64,000 bases of DNA. Source: Brevibacillus parabrevis (GTDB lineage Bacteria; Bacillota; Bacilli; Brevibacillales; Brevibacillaceae). The notes under the pieces were generated by a model that worked only from the letters and a program-made list of their open reading frames with translations, was not told the DNA's origin and searched no databases. Of the stretch, positions 34,227-42,497 are shown piece by piece (the first letter of the stretch is position 1; each line of letters begins with the position of its first letter). The DNA lies in NCBI RefSeq assembly GCF_003710905.1, contig NZ_RHHV01000002.1, positions 124,001 to 188,000 of the forward strand. The letters are read 5' to 3'. Position numbers and translations under genes: made by a program.

Positions 34227-35239
34227 AGGTGGATACAACAGCAGCGAGCAGCAAACGGAGTTCGCGTAAAGCCATCGCTCTGTTTGCCCTGGCAGCGGTG
34301 ACGATTGTGGCGGCGTTTCTCGGCATGAGTGTCGGTTCTGTTTACGTTGCTCCCGGCCTGATCGTGGCGATTTGGACCGGAGAGTCGTCCTCGCTGTCCT
34401 TCATTGTAGAAAACTACCGCTTGCCAAGGGCGATTCTGGCGATTTTGGCGGGAGCGGGCTTCGCGATTTCCGGAGTGATTTTGCAAGGGATGATTCGCAA
34501 CCCGCTTGCTTCCCCGGATGTGATCGGAGTAACAAAAGGAGCGGGCTTGTTCGCCGTAGCGATTATTTTATTTTTCCCCCATGCATCTCCGCTCGTGCTT
34601 CCGCTGTTCGCCTTTCTGGGGGCGTTGGCCGTTGCGCTTGCCCTGATCGCGTTTGCCAGAAAGAGCGGGGCGCAGCCGAGTACATTTGCGCTCGTCGGTC
34701 TGGGGGTAGGTGCGGTTTGCCAGGCATTGACGGAATTTGTTCTGGTGAAATACCCGATGCAAGCCAACGATTCGCTCGTATGGCTGGCGGGAAGCTTGTG
34801 GGGAAAAGGCTGGGATGAAATATACGGCTTGCTGCCCTGGCTTTGTGTCCTGATTCCTGCCGCTTTCGCCTTGCATCGGCAACTGGATATTATCAGCCTG
34901 GACGAGCACAGCTCTACGGGGCTTGGCCTTAGGGTCAGCCAGTCCCGCTACGGATTGTTGCTGCTCGCAGTCGCATTGGCAGGCGCTTGCGTCGCTGCGA
35001 TTGGCTCCATCGGTTTTATCGGGCTGCTCGCTCCGCAAATAGCGCGCAAGCTGTTTGGCAACCAGCACCGGATGTTGTTGCCGGGAGCGGCGATCATCGG
35101 GGCGCTGATTTTGCTCATCGCAGACGCGATCGGGCGGGGAGTGAATCCGCCAGTCGAGATTCCCGCGGGAATTTTGACAGCGCTGATCGGTGTGCCCTAC
35201 TTTTTGTACCTGGTGCGGGTGGAAAAGAAGCGAACATAG
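34223..35239 (+). CDS. FecCD-family iron-siderophore permease 2
   Basis: 338-residue permease of the same family: RLPRAILAILAGAGFAISGVILQGMIRNPLASPDVIGVTKGA and GSIGFIGLLAPQIARKLFGNQHR. Starts with GTG inside the overlap with permease 1. No ATPase gene follows; a terminator comes 30 bases later. The system must borrow an ATPase encoded elsewhere, as happens with shared FhuC/YusV-type ATPases. Confidence 0.88.
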   Translation: MKVDTTAASSKRSSRKAIALFALAAVTIVAAFLGMSVGSVYVAPGLIVAIWTGESSSLSFIVENYRLPRAILAILAGAGFAISGVILQGMIRNPLASPDVIGVTKGAGLFAVAIILFFPHASPLVLPLFAFLGALAVALALIAFARKSGAQPSTFALVGLGVGAVCQALTEFVLVKYPMQANDSLVWLAGSLWGKGWDEIYGLLPWLCVLIPAAFALHRQLDIISLDEHSSTGLGLRVSQSRYGLLLLAVALAGACVAAIGSIGFIGLLAPQIARKLFGNQHRMLLPGAAIIGALILLIADAIGRGVNPPVEIPAGILTALIGVPYFLYLVRVEKKRT

Positions 35240-35269
35240 CACATGCAGGCAAAAATAACCCAAGAGGAG

Positions 35270-35308
35270 CCGTCTGTCTTGCGAAACTAGCAAAACAGGC
35301 GGTTTTTT
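35270..35308 (+). terminator. Terminator of the siderophore importer operon
   Basis: CCGTCTGTCTTGC pairs with GCAAAACAGGCGG with one mismatch and one G-U pair, followed by TTTTTT. The remaining 170 bases before 35481 hold no gene that I can support. Confidence 0.75.
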
Positions 35309-35480
35309 CGCTCTATGCGCCGCTGCCTGATCGCCAAAAGGCACAGCCCGCAAAATCATAAAATGACGGACAGGGCCAATGCTACTATTGGCAGCTTCCT
35401 TCCCGCTAATTTCCTTTTATGGTAGACTGTCATGTAAGTGTTTGACGCCCTTCATTCCTAATTAATCAGGTGGTACACAC

Positions 35481-38156
35481 ATGCGCTCTATATGGCAGAT
35501 TTACAAGACGGACTGGATCAATATTTTCAAAGTACCGACGGGGATTTTCCTGATCATCGCGATCATCCTGCTTCCTTGCCTGTACGACTGGGTGAACATC
35601 AAGTCAGTCTGGGACCCGTACGCCAATACCCAAGGGGTAAAGGTTGCGGTGACGAGCGAAGACAAGGGCGCGACAGTGATGGACAAAGAGATCAATATCG
35701 GGGAAGAGCTGCTAAAAAGCTTGCAGCACAATGAAAAGCTGGGCTGGACGTTCGTGACGAAGGAAGAAGCCGAACGCGGCGTGGATCGCGGCGATTATTA
35801 CGCCAGCATCCTGATTCCCGCCGACTTTTCCGCAAAGATTACCGGAATCGTCAATGGTCGGCTGGACAGGCCCGAAGTCATTTATACCGTCAACGAAAAA
35901 GTGAATGCCGTGGCTCCGAAAATCACCTCTTCGGGTGTATCGGCGATTGCCAAGCAGATCAACGAGAGCTTCACGGAAGCGGTCAGCGAAGCGCTTTTGA
36001 CCAAGCTGACGGAGATTGGCGTGAAGCTGGAGGAGCAGCTGCCGACCATTCGCAAGATCGAGAGCGGCATTTTCGAACTGGAAAGCAAGCTCCCGGAGAT
36101 TCATGCGGCAGGTCAGAAAGTGTTGGAGATCGAAAAAAAGCTGCCGGACATTCATGAAAAAGCGCAAATCATCCCGGAAGTGGAGAAGCGCATCCCCGAG
36201 ATTAACCAGGCGGCCGATGCTCTTTTGAAGATTCAGCAAAACTGGCCGCGCATCAACGACGCTGCTTCCGCCGTCATCGCGATGGAAGAAAAGCTGCCGA
36301 TGATCGATCAGGCGGTCGGGCGCATCGTCGAGCTGGACCAAAACTTCGGCAAAGTGACCAATGCGGTGACTACGGCCACGCAAAAGGCCAGTCAGGCAAT
36401 TGAGATTGTTTCGGCGGCACAAAATGCCTTGCCGCGCATCGGAGAATTGGCTGACAAGGGAGTCGATTTTGCCGATCGGCTCAATCAATTTTTCACGGCG
36501 CATGACGGCGCTTTTGAAACAATCGCTCCGCTCATCAAGCAAAATCTCATTTTGGCTCAGCAGGCGTCCGATGCGCTTGTGCAACTGACAGACAGGCTGC
36601 TGCAAATCAATCCCGAACGGTTGCCTACAGCTGCCGAAGTGCAGGCTGTGTCTGACAAGCTAGGCAAAGCTGCGCGTATCGTCGAACACACCTCTGCGCT
36701 GGTCGACAAGCTGAACCGCTACATTCCGGGGCAGCCGCTGACGCCTTTTTCCGAGCGGCTCCATAAGCTGGAAGAGAAAATGCATCGGCAAATCGAGATT
36801 CTCGATACGATAGCGAAAGCGTTGGCAGACGGGAAAAAGCCCGCAAGAGACTTGATCGAGAGTCTGAATCAGTTGGCGAAAAACACGAGTGCGGAGCTGG
36901 GAGACATCCTGGCGCGCTACGATAGCGAAATCGTTCCGAAAATCGCGGAGGGCATCGAAAAGCTGAAAACAGTCGTGGGCGATTCCGCCGAACTGCTGCA
37001 AAAAGCAAAAGACAGGCTGCCGGATATCGAGGCGATTTTGAAAGAGACAAAAGCCGGACTGGAGCTGGGGCTGGCCGAACTGAAACGAATCGAGCAGGAG
37101 CTGCCGCAGATTCAGGCGCGGGTCCATGAACTGGCGCAAACGTTGCAAAGCAAGTCCGAAGCGTTTGCCAAAGCGATCCACACGGCAGCGCCGTTCCTCA
37201 AGCAGCATTTGCCAGAAATCAAGCAAAAGCTCGACCAGGCGGCTGGCTTCATCCAAAACGATTTGCCGCAAGCCGAGGCGGAGCTGACCAAGCTGGCTGA
37301 CTTTGTCCGTAACAAGCTGCCGGAGGTGGAGAACGGCGTCCACAGGGTAGCCGAGCTGGTGCGCGATGATCTGCCCAAGCTGGAGAGTGCGATTGCGCAA
37401 GCGGCGGACAAGCTGAGAGAGGTCGAGGCGAACAATCACTTTGCCGATCTCGCCAAGCTGCTGCGCGGGGATATCAAGCGAGAGAGCGAGTTTTTGGCAA
37501 GTCCGGTGCAGATCAAGGAAAACCGCAAATATCCGATTCCCAACTACGGTTCGGCAATGTCGCCTTTTTACGGAGTATTGTCGCTATGGGTAGGAGCGAC
37601 CTTGCTGATTTCTTTGCTCAAACCAGACCCGGAGAACCCGGACGGACGCTACAAGCCGTACCAGCTGTACCTTGGCCGTCTGGGCACATTCGTGACAATC
37701 GGGCTGTTCCAGGCACTGTGTATTACGCTCGGTGACTTTTACATTTTGGAAGCGTATGTGGCGGACAAAGTTCCGTTTGTCCTTTTCGCGATGCTCGTCA
37801 GTATGGTGTTCGTGACGATCACGTATACGCTGTTGTCGGTATTCGGCAATGTCGGCAAGGGTATCGCGATCATTTTCATGGTCTTCCAGTTTTCCAGCTC
37901 CGGGGGCACGTTCCCGATCAGCATGACGGCGCCTTTTTTCCAGGCACTCAATCCGTTTATGCCGTTCACCTACGCGATCAGTTTGTTGCGTGAAGGGGTC
38001 GGGGGCGTCCTCTGGGAGACGGCGATTCGGGATATTCTCATGCTGTGCGGCTTCATCGGCATCAGTCTGTTTATTGCGCTGGCCTTGAAACGACCGCTGA
38101 GCGGGCTGATTCAAAAATCGATGGAAAATGCGAAGAAAACGAAGATCATCGGGTAA
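35481..38156 (+). CDS. yhgE: YhgE/Pip-domain membrane protein
   Basis: 891-residue ABC-2-type membrane protein of the YhgE/Pip (phage infection protein) family. One N-terminal helix (IFLIIAIILLPCLYDWVNI) is followed by the conserved WDPYANTQGVKVAVTSEDKGA, a very long extracellular helical region (about 150-680) built of short repeats with a recurring LP-x-I spacing, and five to six C-terminal membrane segments (from about 690; GVLSLWVGATLLISLL, GNVGKGIAIIFMVFQFSSSGGTFPISM). Relatives serve as phage receptors or accompany type VII secretion. It is an independent unit between two terminators. Confidence 0.87.
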   Translation: MRSIWQIYKTDWINIFKVPTGIFLIIAIILLPCLYDWVNIKSVWDPYANTQGVKVAVTSEDKGATVMDKEINIGEELLKSLQHNEKLGWTFVTKEEAERGVDRGDYYASILIPADFSAKITGIVNGRLDRPEVIYTVNEKVNAVAPKITSSGVSAIAKQINESFTEAVSEALLTKLTEIGVKLEEQLPTIRKIESGIFELESKLPEIHAAGQKVLEIEKKLPDIHEKAQIIPEVEKRIPEINQAADALLKIQQNWPRINDAASAVIAMEEKLPMIDQAVGRIVELDQNFGKVTNAVTTATQKASQAIEIVSAAQNALPRIGELADKGVDFADRLNQFFTAHDGAFETIAPLIKQNLILAQQASDALVQLTDRLLQINPERLPTAAEVQAVSDKLGKAARIVEHTSALVDKLNRYIPGQPLTPFSERLHKLEEKMHRQIEILDTIAKALADGKKPARDLIESLNQLAKNTSAELGDILARYDSEIVPKIAEGIEKLKTVVGDSAELLQKAKDRLPDIEAILKETKAGLELGLAELKRIEQELPQIQARVHELAQTLQSKSEAFAKAIHTAAPFLKQHLPEIKQKLDQAAGFIQNDLPQAEAELTKLADFVRNKLPEVENGVHRVAELVRDDLPKLESAIAQAADKLREVEANNHFADLAKLLRGDIKRESEFLASPVQIKENRKYPIPNYGSAMSPFYGVLSLWVGATLLISLLKPDPENPDGRYKPYQLYLGRLGTFVTIGLFQALCITLGDFYILEAYVADKVPFVLFAMLVSMVFVTITYTLLSVFGNVGKGIAIIFMVFQFSSSGGTFPISMTAPFFQALNPFMPFTYAISLLREGVGGVLWETAIRDILMLCGFIGISLFIALALKRPLSGLIQKSMENAKKTKIIG

Positions 38157-38172
38157 TCCGCTCGGCCATGAT

Positions 38173-38203
38173 GCCAGCCTGTCAGTAGATGGGCTGGCTT
38201 TTT
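38173..38203 (+). terminator. Terminator after yhgE
   Basis: GCCAGCC and GGCTGGC form a seven-base-pair stem with a 12-base loop, followed by TTTTT. Confidence 0.8.
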
Positions 38204-38241
38204 CTATGGCTGAAATATCCAATATTTAGCAAAGAAAAGAA

Positions 38242-38270
38242 TTGTTAATTTTCAAAATAACTGATATATT
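38242..38270 (+). promoter_or_regulatory. Sigma-A promoter of the riboswitch-controlled operon
   Basis: TTGTTA, 17 bases, TATATT. Start of transcription would fall near 38277, just before the riboswitch P1 helix. Confidence 0.6.
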
Positions 38271-38292
38271 GAGAGCAACTTCATACGTGTAC

Positions 38293-38466
38293 AAACAGGT
38301 GCAGATAAATTCAACACTTTTATCTGCTTAAAAGGGAAGTTCGGTTCGAATCCGACGCTGTCCCGCAACTGTAATTGGGAGCGATTCGAAGATACCACTG
38401 TTTTCGCCAGCCGAAAATGGGAAGGTTCGAAAAGCGATGATCATAAGCCAGGAGACCTGCCTGTTT
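38293..38466 (+). ncRNA. Cobalamin riboswitch aptamer
   Basis: P1 is closed by AAACAGG (38293) and CCTGTTT (38460). Inside are the hallmark elements of the B12 aptamer: AAAGGGAA, GGTTCGAATCCGACGCTG, TCCCGCAACTGTAA, a GGGAAGG segment, and GATGATCATAAGCCAGGAGA, the B12-box core. The expression platform follows at 38501-38603. Downstream is a methylcitrate operon, whose products are not B12 enzymes; control of a B12-independent alternative route is the simplest reading. Confidence 0.95.
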
Positions 38467-38500
38467 GAGCGCAACATCAATACCTACGAGGATAGGGGGT

Positions 38501-38578
38501 GTTAAGTGCGAGATGGATAGGCGTGTTTTTGATTTTCACAATCAGCATGCTTATTTCGGTATTCATTCGCCTCTTAAC
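38501..38578 (+). promoter_or_regulatory. Antiterminator of the cobalamin riboswitch
   Basis: GTTAAG (38501) pairs with CTTAAC (38573) and AGGCG (38519) with CGCCT (38568), giving stacked helices. The CTTAAC arm overlaps the 5' arm of the terminator at 38576, so the two structures exclude each other. Predicts expression without B12 and termination with B12. Confidence 0.6.
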
Positions 38579-38603
38579 AACTTCTGCGGAAGTTGTTTTT
38601 TTG
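38576..38603 (+). terminator. Riboswitch-controlled terminator
   Basis: Nine-base-pair stem AACAACTTC / GAAGTTGTT capped by a TGCG tetraloop, followed by a T run, 30 bases before the first gene of the operon. Confidence 0.88.
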
Positions 38604-38631
38604 TGCGGATTTTCAGGAGGGTACGTGACGG

Positions 38632-38877
38632 ATGAGTGATTTTTTGTTTGGAACGGTGGAGTATTTCACCAACGATTTTCAGGCGTGCATTATGAACAAC
38701 TTGACGATAGAGAACCCGAGCGCGATCAAAGCGCATTACGCGAAATTAAAAGCAGAGGTCATCAGGCGAGCAGAAAATCAGGCAGATCAAGAAAAGCTTT
38801 TGCACAATCTCGACAAGGCTTATCAACGTCTAAAGGTCAACTTAATCGGGGCGGAGGATGAAGAGAATGGGAGCTGA
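38632..38877 (+). CDS. Small unknown protein, first gene of the methylcitrate operon
   Basis: 81 residues: a hydrophobic-aromatic N-terminus (MSDFLFGTVEYFTNDFQACI) and a highly charged helical C-terminal half (AHYAKLKAEVIRRAENQADQE, probably coiled coil). AGGAGGG lies upstream, and its end overlaps the methylcitrate synthase start by 11 bases, suggesting translational coupling. No signal peptide; no family recognised. The aptamer-terminator unit sits directly before it, so it is the first product made when B12 is scarce. A regulatory or adaptor role for the enzymes is a guess. Confidence 0.65.
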   Translation: MSDFLFGTVEYFTNDFQACIMNNLTIENPSAIKAHYAKLKAEVIRRAENQADQEKLLHNLDKAYQRLKVNLIGAEDEENGS

Positions 38878-39976
38878 AGAAAAGTTTTTTCCAGGTCTGG
38901 AAGGTGTAGTCGCTGCGGAAACGAGCATTTCCTTTTTGGATACGAAGCAAGGGGAAATCGTCATCAAAGGATACGATTTGATCGAGCTGTCCAAAGCGCA
39001 TCGTTACTTGGATATCGTCCATCTTTTGCTGGAAGAATCGTTGCCGAACGAACAGCAAAAGCGAGAAGTGGAAGAAAAGCTGAAAGCCGAGTACGACATA
39101 CCGAACCAAGTATTCGACATGCTCAAGCTGCTGCCGGAAAAAACGCATCCGATGGACGGCTTGCGCACCGGGCTTTCTGCGCTTGCCGGATACGACAGCC
39201 AACTGGACAACTGCACGGCGCAAGCCAACAAGGAGCGGGCTTACAAGCTGCTGGGCAAAGTGCCGAACATCGTCGCCAACAGCTACCGCGTGATTCAAAA
39301 GGAAGCGCTGATCGCGCCGCTGCCGGAGCTGTCGTACAGTGCGAATTTCCTGTACATGATCACGGGCAAAATCCCGTCCGACTTTGAAGAAGCCATCTTC
39401 GACCGCTCGCTTGTTTTGTACAGCGAGCATGAGATGCCTAATTCGACGTTTACGGCACGCGTCATTGCCTCGACGATGTCGGATTTGTACGGGGCGTTGA
39501 CGGGGGCGGTCGCTTCCTTGAAAGGGAACTTGCACGGCGGCGCGAACGAAGCGGTGATGCACATGCTGCTTGAGGCAGGCTCGGTCAAGGAGTTTGAAGC
39601 TTTGCTGGAGTCCAAGCTGGCCAACAAGGCGCGGATCATGGGCTTCGGGCACCGCGTGTACATGAAAAAGATCGACCCGCGCGCACTGATGATGAAGGAC
39701 GCCCTGAAGCAATTGTGTGATGCAAAAGGCGACGACTTGCTGTACCAGATGTGCGAGGCAGGCGAAAAAATCATGGAGCGCGAGAAGGGCATTTACCCGA
39801 ATCTGGACTACTATGCCGCTCCGGTTTACTGGATGCTGGGGATTCCGATTCCGCTGTACACACCGATCTTTTTCAGCGCAAGAACAGTGGGGCTGTGCGC
39901 ACACGTCATCGAGCAGCATAGCCACAACCGCCTTTTCCGTCCACGGGTCAACTACATCGGCCAACGCCACGCCTAA
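38867..39976 (+). CDS. mmgD: 2-Methylcitrate synthase / citrate synthase
   Basis: 369-residue type II-like citrate synthase: GLEGVVAAETSISFLD and IKGYDLIEL at the N-terminus, catalytic His in LHGGANEAVMHML, catalytic His in IMGFGHRVYMKKIDPRA and the C-terminal RPRVNYIGQRHA. ATG 38867 has GGAGG nine bases upstream. Followed by PrpD- and PrpB-type genes, so its likely reaction is propionyl-CoA plus oxaloacetate to 2-methylcitrate, as for B. subtilis MmgD, which also accepts acetyl-CoA. Expression is predicted to fall when cobalamin is present. Confidence 0.88.
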   Translation: MGAEEKFFPGLEGVVAAETSISFLDTKQGEIVIKGYDLIELSKAHRYLDIVHLLLEESLPNEQQKREVEEKLKAEYDIPNQVFDMLKLLPEKTHPMDGLRTGLSALAGYDSQLDNCTAQANKERAYKLLGKVPNIVANSYRVIQKEALIAPLPELSYSANFLYMITGKIPSDFEEAIFDRSLVLYSEHEMPNSTFTARVIASTMSDLYGALTGAVASLKGNLHGGANEAVMHMLLEAGSVKEFEALLESKLANKARIMGFGHRVYMKKIDPRALMMKDALKQLCDAKGDDLLYQMCEAGEKIMEREKGIYPNLDYYAAPVYWMLGIPIPLYTPIFFSARTVGLCAHVIEQHSHNRLFRPRVNYIGQRHA

Positions 39977-40006
39977 ATCCAATCCAAGCAGAAAGGAATG
40001 AGTCGC

Positions 40007-41446
40007 TTGTTGAAAATGAATGATCGCACGAAAACAGACCAGTTGCTGGAGGAGATCGCAGACTATGTGCTGACGAAGGAGATTACGGGCGAGGAGGCGT
40101 TCCAGACCGCGCGCTACGTACTGTTGGACACGCTCGGATGCGGCATTTTGGCCTTGTCCTATCCCGAGTGCACGAAGCTGTTGGGGCCTATCGTCCCGGG
40201 CACAGTCGTTCCGAACGGCAGCCGTGTTCCCGGCACAGCGTATGTGCTTGATCCTGTGCGCGGAGCGTTCAACATCGGATGCATGATTCGCTGGCTCGAC
40301 TACAACGATACGTGGCTGGCAGCCGAGTGGGGACATCCGTCCGACAACCTGGGAGGCATTTTGGCTGTAGCCGACTATGTGAGCCGCGTGCGCCTGGCAG
40401 AAGGAAAAGAACCGCTCGTCGTGCGCGATGTTTTGGAAATGATGGTGAAGGCGCACGAGATTCAGGGAGTGCTCGCGCTGGAAAACAGCTTGAACCGCGT
40501 GGGGCTTGATCACGTTCTGTTCGTCAAAATCGCTACGACTGCGGTCGTGACGAAGCTGCTGGGCGGGGGCCGGGAAGAGATCATTAACGCCTTGTCCAAC
40601 GCATGGATCGACAATTCCAGCCTGCGCACTTATCGCCACGCGCCGAATACGGGATCGCGCAAGTCATGGGCTGCGGGAGACGCGACCAGCCGGGGCGTGC
40701 ATCTGGCATTGATGGCGCTAAAAGGAGAAATGGGCTACCCGTCCGCACTGTCTGCGCCAGGCTGGGGATTCCAGGACGTTTTGTTCAACAAAAAAGAACT
40801 GAAGCTCGCTCGACCGCTCGACTCCTACGTGATGGAGCACGTGCTGTTCAAAGTATCGTATCCGGCAGAGTTCCACGCCCAAACCGCAGCAGAGTGCGCC
40901 GTAACGCTGCACCCGCAAGTCATCGACCGACTGGAAGAGATCGATTCCATCACGATTACGACTCATGAATCGGCTATCCGGATTATCGACAAGGTCGGCC
41001 CGCTGCACAATCCGGCTGACCGTGACCACTGCCTGCAATACATTACCGCCATTGCTCTGCTCAAAGGAACGATTACAGCGGAGCATTACGAAGACGAAAC
41101 CGCCAGCGACTCGAGAATAGACAGTCTGCGCGCGAAAATGAAGGTGATCGAGAACAAGCAGTACACGTACGATTACCTCGATCCGAACAAGCGCTCAATC
41201 GCAAATGCGCTACAGATTCACTTCAAGGATGGAACGAAGACGGAGAACGTCGAGTGCGAATATCCGCTCGGACACCGTTTCCGCCGTCAGGAAGCGATTC
41301 CGAAGATCGAGGAAAAGTTTTCGGATACATTGCGTACCCATTTCCCAGCCGGGCAGCAGCGCAAAATCGAGCAAGTCTGCTTTGACCACGAGCAATTGGG
41401 GCAGATGCGCGTGAACGAGTTTATGAATCTGTTTTTGATCGGATAA
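40007..41446 (+). CDS. mmgE: 2-Methylcitrate dehydratase (MmgE/PrpD family)
   Basis: About 479-residue MmgE/PrpD protein: [64 protein letters not shown] and the typical C-terminal [22 protein letters not shown]...[11 protein letters not shown]. Start choice is uncertain: AAAGGA abuts an ATG at 39998, so TTG 40007 or 40010 (nine and twelve bases away) fit better; ATG 40016 is possible. It dehydrates 2-methylcitrate in the methylcitrate cycle. 13 bases separate its stop from the lyase gene. Confidence 0.88.
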   Translation: MLKMNDRTKTDQLLEEIADYVLTKEITGEEAFQTARYVLLDTLGCGILALSYPECTKLLGPIVPGTVVPNGSRVPGTAYVLDPVRGAFNIGCMIRWLDYNDTWLAAEWGHPSDNLGGILAVADYVSRVRLAEGKEPLVVRDVLEMMVKAHEIQGVLALENSLNRVGLDHVLFVKIATTAVVTKLLGGGREEIINALSNAWIDNSSLRTYRHAPNTGSRKSWAAGDATSRGVHLALMALKGEMGYPSALSAPGWGFQDVLFNKKELKLARPLDSYVMEHVLFKVSYPAEFHAQTAAECAVTLHPQVIDRLEEIDSITITTHESAIRIIDKVGPLHNPADRDHCLQYITAIALLKGTITAEHYEDETASDSRIDSLRAKMKVIENKQYTYDYLDPNKRSIANALQIHFKDGTKTENVECEYPLGHRFRRQEAIPKIEEKFSDTLRTHFPAGQQRKIEQVCFDHEQLGQMRVNEFMNLFLIG

Positions 41447-41459
41447 GGAGGCGTTTGGC

Positions 41460-42368
41460 TTGGCGTGGATCGTGGATCAACCTATGACGCAAAAGGAGCT
41501 GGCCGAACGACTGCGCTCGCTCATGTCGGCGCCTGACATTTTGCAAATACCCGGAGCGCACGACGCAATGGCTGCTATCGTCGCCAAACAGGCGGGCTTT
41601 TCGGCTCTGTACTTGTCAGGGGCTGCCTATACCGCGAGCAGGGGCTTGCCGGATTTGGGCATCGTCACTTCATCCGAAACGGCTGAACGCGCGAAAGACC
41701 TCGTACGAGCCACCAACTTGCCTGTGCTGGTCGATATCGATACGGGATTTGGCGGCGTGCTGAACGCGGCCCGCACCGCGCGGGAAATGGTCGAAGCTCA
41801 CGTCGCGGCGGTGCAGATCGAGGATCAGCAGCTTCCGAAAAAGTGCGGTCACTTGAACGGGAAGCAGTTGGTCACAACCGAAGAAATGGCGCAAAAAATC
41901 AGCGTCATGAAAGAAGTTGCCCCTACTTTACTGATTGTGGCACGGACAGATGCGCGTTCTGTGGAGGGACTGGAGGCAGCGATTGCACGAGCAGCGGCGT
42001 ATGTGGAAGCGGGAGCGGATGCCATTTTTCCGGAAGCGCTGGAATCGGAGGGGGAGTTCCGTTTGTTCGCGGAAAAAATCAAGGTGCCTTTGCTCGCCAA
42101 CATGACCGAATTTGGAAAAACGCCGTACTATTCGGCGCAGCAGTTTGCCGAGATGGGCTACCAAATGGTCATCTATCCCGTGACGTCGCTTCGGGCAGCC
42201 GCGAAAGCGTATGAACGCATTTTCTCAATGATCAAGACGCACGGGACGCAAAAAGCAGCGCTGTCCGACATGCAGACCCGCAGCGAGCTGTACGAGGCGA
42301 TCTCGTACTACCGATATGAGGAGCTGGACAACCGGATAGCCAAGACGGTTCTCACAGACGAACAATAG
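41460..42368 (+). CDS. prpB: Methylisocitrate lyase
   Basis: 302-residue member of the isocitrate lyase/PEP mutase superfamily. The catalytic loop is PKKCGH with C129; metal ligands are in VDIDTGFGG (about 91-99) and IEDQ (120-123). The start is TTG 41460, seven bases after AAGGAGG. It cleaves 2-methylisocitrate to pyruvate and succinate, completing the route from propionyl-CoA. It is the last gene of the tight cluster before the hairpin at 42402. Confidence 0.9.
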   Translation: MAWIVDQPMTQKELAERLRSLMSAPDILQIPGAHDAMAAIVAKQAGFSALYLSGAAYTASRGLPDLGIVTSSETAERAKDLVRATNLPVLVDIDTGFGGVLNAARTAREMVEAHVAAVQIEDQQLPKKCGHLNGKQLVTTEEMAQKISVMKEVAPTLLIVARTDARSVEGLEAAIARAAAYVEAGADAIFPEALESEGEFRLFAEKIKVPLLANMTEFGKTPYYSAQQFAEMGYQMVIYPVTSLRAAAKAYERIFSMIKTHGTQKAALSDMQTRSELYEAISYYRYEELDNRIAKTVLTDEQ

Positions 42369-42401
42369 CGCCAGGCACATCGTTGACGGCACACCATAAG
42401 A

Positions 42402-42463
42402 GGCGATGATACGCATTCTTGAGCAAAATGACTGCTTGCTGTGAATCGGATCATCGCCGTTTT
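42402..42463 (+). terminator. Long structured hairpin after prpB
   Basis: Perfect nine-base arms GGCGATGAT (42402) and ATCATCGCC (42450) enclose two further helices (ATTC/GAAT, AGCAA/TTGCT) and are followed by GTTTTTC. It looks like a terminator or partial terminator. Little room remains for a promoter before 42498, so readthrough into the acyl-CoA dehydrogenase gene is likely. Confidence 0.5.
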
Positions 42464-42497
42464 TCTCGTTTGTTTGCAGGTGAAAGGAGGGGGCAGG

